DNA of 64,000 nt from Hyphomicrobiales bacterium. GTDB taxonomy: Bacteria; Pseudomonadota; Alphaproteobacteria; Rhizobiales; Rhizobiaceae. A program made the position numbers and the translations under genes. The DNA lies in NCBI GenBank assembly GCA_017305925.1, contig JAFKJW010000185.1, positions 27,543-91,542 on the forward strand. The letters run 5' to 3'. Below are positions 61,612 through 64,000 of the stretch, piece by piece. The notes under the pieces are model-generated. The model was not told the DNA's origin. It saw only the letters and a program-made list of their open reading frames with translations, and searched no databases. Every line of letters begins with the position of its first letter. Position 1 is the stretch's first letter.

Positions 61612-62595
61612 CTATTCAGCTGCGGCGAACTCCGCCGGATCGAACGCGTAGGACTTCGAGCAGAACTCGCAATCGACGCGGATCCGGCCGTCCTCGACGC
61701 TGTCGGCGATCTCCTCGGCGGTGAAGCCGTCGAGGACACCCCTGATCCGCTCGCGCGAGCAGGAGCAGCGATCGGCGATATGGACGCCCTCGAAGACGCG
61801 CACGCCCTGCTCGTGGAACAGCCGGTAGAGCAGGCGCTCGGCGCCGACCATCGGGTCGATCAGCTCGGTCTGCTCGATCGTGCAGATGAGCGCCCGCGCC
61901 TCCTGCCACGCATTGTCCGTCGGGTCGCCCGCCTCGGGCCCGTCGCCGTCGCCGCCCGGAAGATCGGGCAGGCGCAGGCGCTCGGGCGCCTCGGGCAGGA
62001 ACTGGACGAGCAGGCCGCCCGCGCGCCAGCGCTCGCCGGCCGATCCCGGCAGGACCTGGCGGGCGACGGACAGGCGGACATCGGTCGGGATCTGCTCCGA
62101 CTGGCGGAAATAGGTACGCGCCACCTCCTCGAGCGAGGCGCCGTCCAGCTCGACGATGCCCTGGTAGCGCTGCGTGTGCGCGCCCTGGTCGATCGTCAGG
62201 GCGAGCACGCCCTTGCCGAGAAGGTCCTCGGGCCGCGTGGCGCCCCGCCGCACCGCCTCGTCGACGCGCGCGGCGTCGAAGCGCGCATAGGCGCGCATGG
62301 CGTCCGGCGTGGAGAAATCCGCGACCAGCATGTCGACCGGCCCGTCCGTCCTGGTCTGCAGGATGAACTTGCCCTCGAACTTGAGCGACGTTCCGAGCAG
62401 CGCGGTCAGCACGATCGCCTCCGCCAGCAGGCGGGCGACCGGCTCCGGATAGTCGTGGCGCCCCAGGATCTCGTCGAGCAGCGGCCCCATCTGGACGGTC
62501 CGCCCGCGGATGTCGAGCGACGCGACCTCGAAGGGCACGACATGGTCGTCGCCCGCGAAGCCGAACTCTCCGAGTTTCCTGCCTGTCTCGCTCAT
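61612..62595 (-). CDS. hslO: Hsp33 redox-regulated chaperone
   Basis: 327 residues, cytosolic chaperone activated by oxidation. The two zinc Cys pairs are present near the end: CSC in IADRCSCSRE and CxxC in DCEFCSKSY. N-terminal core: DDHVVPFEVASLDIRGR, LTALLGTSLKFEGKF and GVLALTIDQG. A longer insert (GGDGDGPEAGDPTDNAWQ) follows the core as in other alphaproteobacteria. The ATG at 62595 is set by the family start. Downstream of argF (142 bp), as commonly found. Confidence 0.94.
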   Translation of the reverse strand: MSETGRKLGEFGFAGDDHVVPFEVASLDIRGRTVQMGPLLDEILGRHDYPEPVARLLAEAIVLTALLGTSLKFEGKFILQTRTDGPVDMLVADFSTPDAMRAYARFDAARVDEAVRRGATRPEDLLGKGVLALTIDQGAHTQRYQGIVELDGASLEEVARTYFRQSEQIPTDVRLSVARQVLPGSAGERWRAGGLLVQFLPEAPERLRLPDLPGGDGDGPEAGDPTDNAWQEARALICTIEQTELIDPMVGAERLLYRLFHEQGVRVFEGVHIADRCSCSRERIRGVLDGFTAEEIADSVEDGRIRVDCEFCSKSYAFDPAEFAAAE

Positions 62596-62737
62596 GCCAA
62601 TGGTTCCAGCGGCAATCATGATAAGTCCTCAGGACGCATTGTGCCGTTCCGGAGGCGGTTGGCAAACCGGTCCCGGAACGGCGCGTCGATTTCGATGTGA
62701 AGTGTCCGGGCCCAGATGGGGGCAGGGACGCCGCAAT

Positions 62738-63655
62738 TCAAGCGGCGGCGCCGAGGCACCAGGCCAGAACGGCCTTCTGCGCGTGCAGCCGGTTTTCCGC
62801 CTCGTCGAAGACCACCGAATGTGGCCCGTCTATGACGGCGTCCGTCACCTCCTCGCCGCGGTGGGCGGGCAGGCAATGCATGAAGAGCGCATCGGGCTTC
62901 GCATGCTTCATCAGCGCTTCGTTGACCTGGAAGGGCAGGAAGACGTTGTGGCCGCGCGCGCGGTGCTCCTGCCCCATCGACACCCAGCAGTCGGTGACCA
63001 CGCAATCGGCACCCGCGACGGCTTCCTCTGCCACCCGCGTGAAACGGATCGACCCGCCGTTCTTCCTCGCCCAGTCCACGTATCTCTCGCCGGGCTCGCT
63101 GCCTTCCGGCACCGCCACGTTGAGGTTGAAGGAGAAGCGGGCGGACGCTTCCAGCAGCGAATGCAGCACATTGTTGCCGTCGCCCGACCAGGCGAAGGTC
63201 TTGCCCCTCACCGGGCCGCGATGCTCCTCGAAAGTCATGACGTCGGCCATGAGCTGGCAGGGATGAGTGTCGTCGGTCAGCCCGTTGATGACCGGTACGG
63301 ACGCATTCTCCGTCAATTCGATCAGCCGCTCATGCGCCGTCGTGCGGATCATGATCGCGTCGACATAGCGCGACAGCACCTTCGCCGTGTCGGCGATGGT
63401 CTCGCTGCGGCCGAGCTGCATCTCCGTGCCGGTCAGCATGATGGTTTCCCCACCGAGCTGGCGCATGGCGACGTCGAAGGAAACCCGGGTGCGGGTGGAC
63501 GGCTTGTCGAAGATCATCGCCAGCACCTTGCCGTCCAGCGGCCTGGAGCGGGCGCCGGCCTTCAGCCGCGCCTTGCGCGCCGCGGCGTCGTCCAGGATGG
63601 CGCGCAGTTCGCCGGCGGGAACGGTGGAGAGATCCGTGAAATGCCTGATCGCCAT
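62738..63655 (-). CDS. argF: ornithine carbamoyltransferase
   Basis: 305 residues, sixth step of arginine synthesis: ornithine + carbamoyl phosphate to citrulline. Carbamoyl-phosphate loop STRTRVSF, conserved [11 protein letters not shown] and the ornithine/catalytic [11 protein letters not shown] are intact. The start [17 protein letters not shown] is typical. It follows argD by 4 bp, so argD-argF are coupled; hslO follows. Confidence 0.97.
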   Translation of the reverse strand: MAIRHFTDLSTVPAGELRAILDDAAARKARLKAGARSRPLDGKVLAMIFDKPSTRTRVSFDVAMRQLGGETIMLTGTEMQLGRSETIADTAKVLSRYVDAIMIRTTAHERLIELTENASVPVINGLTDDTHPCQLMADVMTFEEHRGPVRGKTFAWSGDGNNVLHSLLEASARFSFNLNVAVPEGSEPGERYVDWARKNGGSIRFTRVAEEAVAGADCVVTDCWVSMGQEHRARGHNVFLPFQVNEALMKHAKPDALFMHCLPAHRGEEVTDAVIDGPHSVVFDEAENRLHAQKAVLAWCLGAAA

Positions 63656-63659
63656 ATGC

Positions 63660-64000
63660 CTATTCCGCCGCCGCCGTCTTCGTCAGGCTTTCCGCCGCCG
63701 CCCTGATGCGGGAGAGCCCGTCGCGGATCTCCTCGTCGGAGATGACCAGCGGCGGCAGCAGGCGGACGACGTTGTCGCCCGCCGTCACCGCAAGCAGCTT
63801 CTGGTCGCGCAGCGCGGCGCCGAAATCCGTGTTGGCCACGACGCATTTCAAGCCGAGCAGCAGCCCGTCCCCGCGCACCCCCTCGACGACCGTCGGGAAC
63901 TCGTCCACGATCGCCGCCAGCCCCTGCTTCATCAGCAGCGCCTTGCGGGCCACCTCGGGCAGGAAGCCGTCTTCCAGGATGACGTCCAGCACCGCATTGC
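63660..64000 (-). CDS. argD: acetylornithine aminotransferase, C-terminal part (cut by window edge)
   Basis: About 113 codons of the C-terminus, starting [17 protein letters not shown] in frame from the window edge. Typical parts: [41 protein letters not shown]. The PLP lysine is outside the window. It converts N-acetylglutamate semialdehyde to acetylornithine; upstream of argF by 4 bp. The first, larger part of the gene lies past base 64000. Confidence 0.92.
   Translation of the reverse strand, partial: NAVLDVILEDGFLPEVARKALLMKQGLAAIVDEFPTVVEGVRGDGLLLGLKCVVANTDFGAALRDQKLLAVTAGDNVVRLLPPLVISDEEIRDGLSRIRAAAESLTKTAAAE

Overview
The window is GC-rich chromosomal DNA of an alphaproteobacterium. 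It most likely belongs to the Hyphomicrobiales (Rhizobiales), in or near the Phyllobacteriaceae/Rhizobiaceae. The pointers are argD-argF-hslO, a SAM-II riboswitch in front of metZ, the C5-pathway hemA behind an FNR/FixK box, an Irr-type iron box in front of a metal ATPase, and many GntR and Liv-type genes. The genus cannot be fixed from the sequence alone. No insertion sequence, prophage, CRISPR array or rRNA gene was seen.

Layout. 1-1.65 kb: truncated P1B-4 metal ATPase with an Irr/ICE-like palindrome at its start. 1.84 kb: tRNA-Pro(GGG). 2.0-6.7 kb: sugar-acid type catabolic block (DapA-family lyase, RraA-family protein, MFS carrier, altronate/galactarate-dehydratase-family enzyme). 6.9-20.3 kb: mostly housekeeping genes (galE, hemA, ilvE, an aminotransferase, mscL, a transporter-like hybrid histidine kinase with a LuxR response regulator, pyrD, a MATE exporter, small conserved genes). 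20.44 kb: tRNA-Gly(CCC). 20.7-47 kb: accessory amino-acid/organic-acid catabolism. It starts with a livKHMGF importer, followed by an SDR, a proline-racemase-family enzyme, a DapA-family lyase, PxpA with biotin carboxylase and carrier proteins, an aminotransferase, three glycine-oxidase-type FAD enzymes, an acyl-CoA dehydrogenase, a CoA-transferase, a GMC oxidoreductase, a tautomerase, two GntR and one LysR regulators. 47.6-54.2 kb: exopolysaccharide genes, two of them damaged. 54.3-64 kb: housekeeping again (hot-dog hydratase, dhaKL, an aromatic aminotransferase, dCTP deaminase, metZ, apaG, hslO, argF, partial argD).

How the genes fit together. The accessory region appears to hold at least two regulons that can be read from operator-like repeats. 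A 19-bp element (TTGGATAAYRTATYCRTAW) lies before both divergent units at 26.1/26.35 kb and before the aminotransferase-accB-accC-pxpA operon at 33.5 kb, and a half-site lies before the FAD oxidoreductase-GntR pair at 33.67 kb. This ties an 8-10 kb set of enzymes to one signal, probably sensed by the GntR protein at 34.98 kb. A second dyad (ATGCAAT/ATGCGAT-N8-ATTGCAT) lies before the GntR gene at 42.9 kb and before the FAD oxidoreductase operon at 47.0 kb.

The best candidate for something not described before is the first regulon. It contains a proline-racemase-family protein with Ser and Thr where the catalytic cysteines should be. It also contains a biotin carboxylase/BCCP pair coupled to PxpA and to a second carrier-like protein that has lost its biotinyl lysine, with neither PxpB/PxpC nor any carboxyltransferase nearby. 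Gene decay is visible at 39.3 kb (quinone-reductase remnant), 47.2 kb (aldehyde dehydrogenase remnant), 51.2 kb (ugd missing its catalytic-Cys segment) and 53.1 kb (CapD-like gene split into two overlapping frames).
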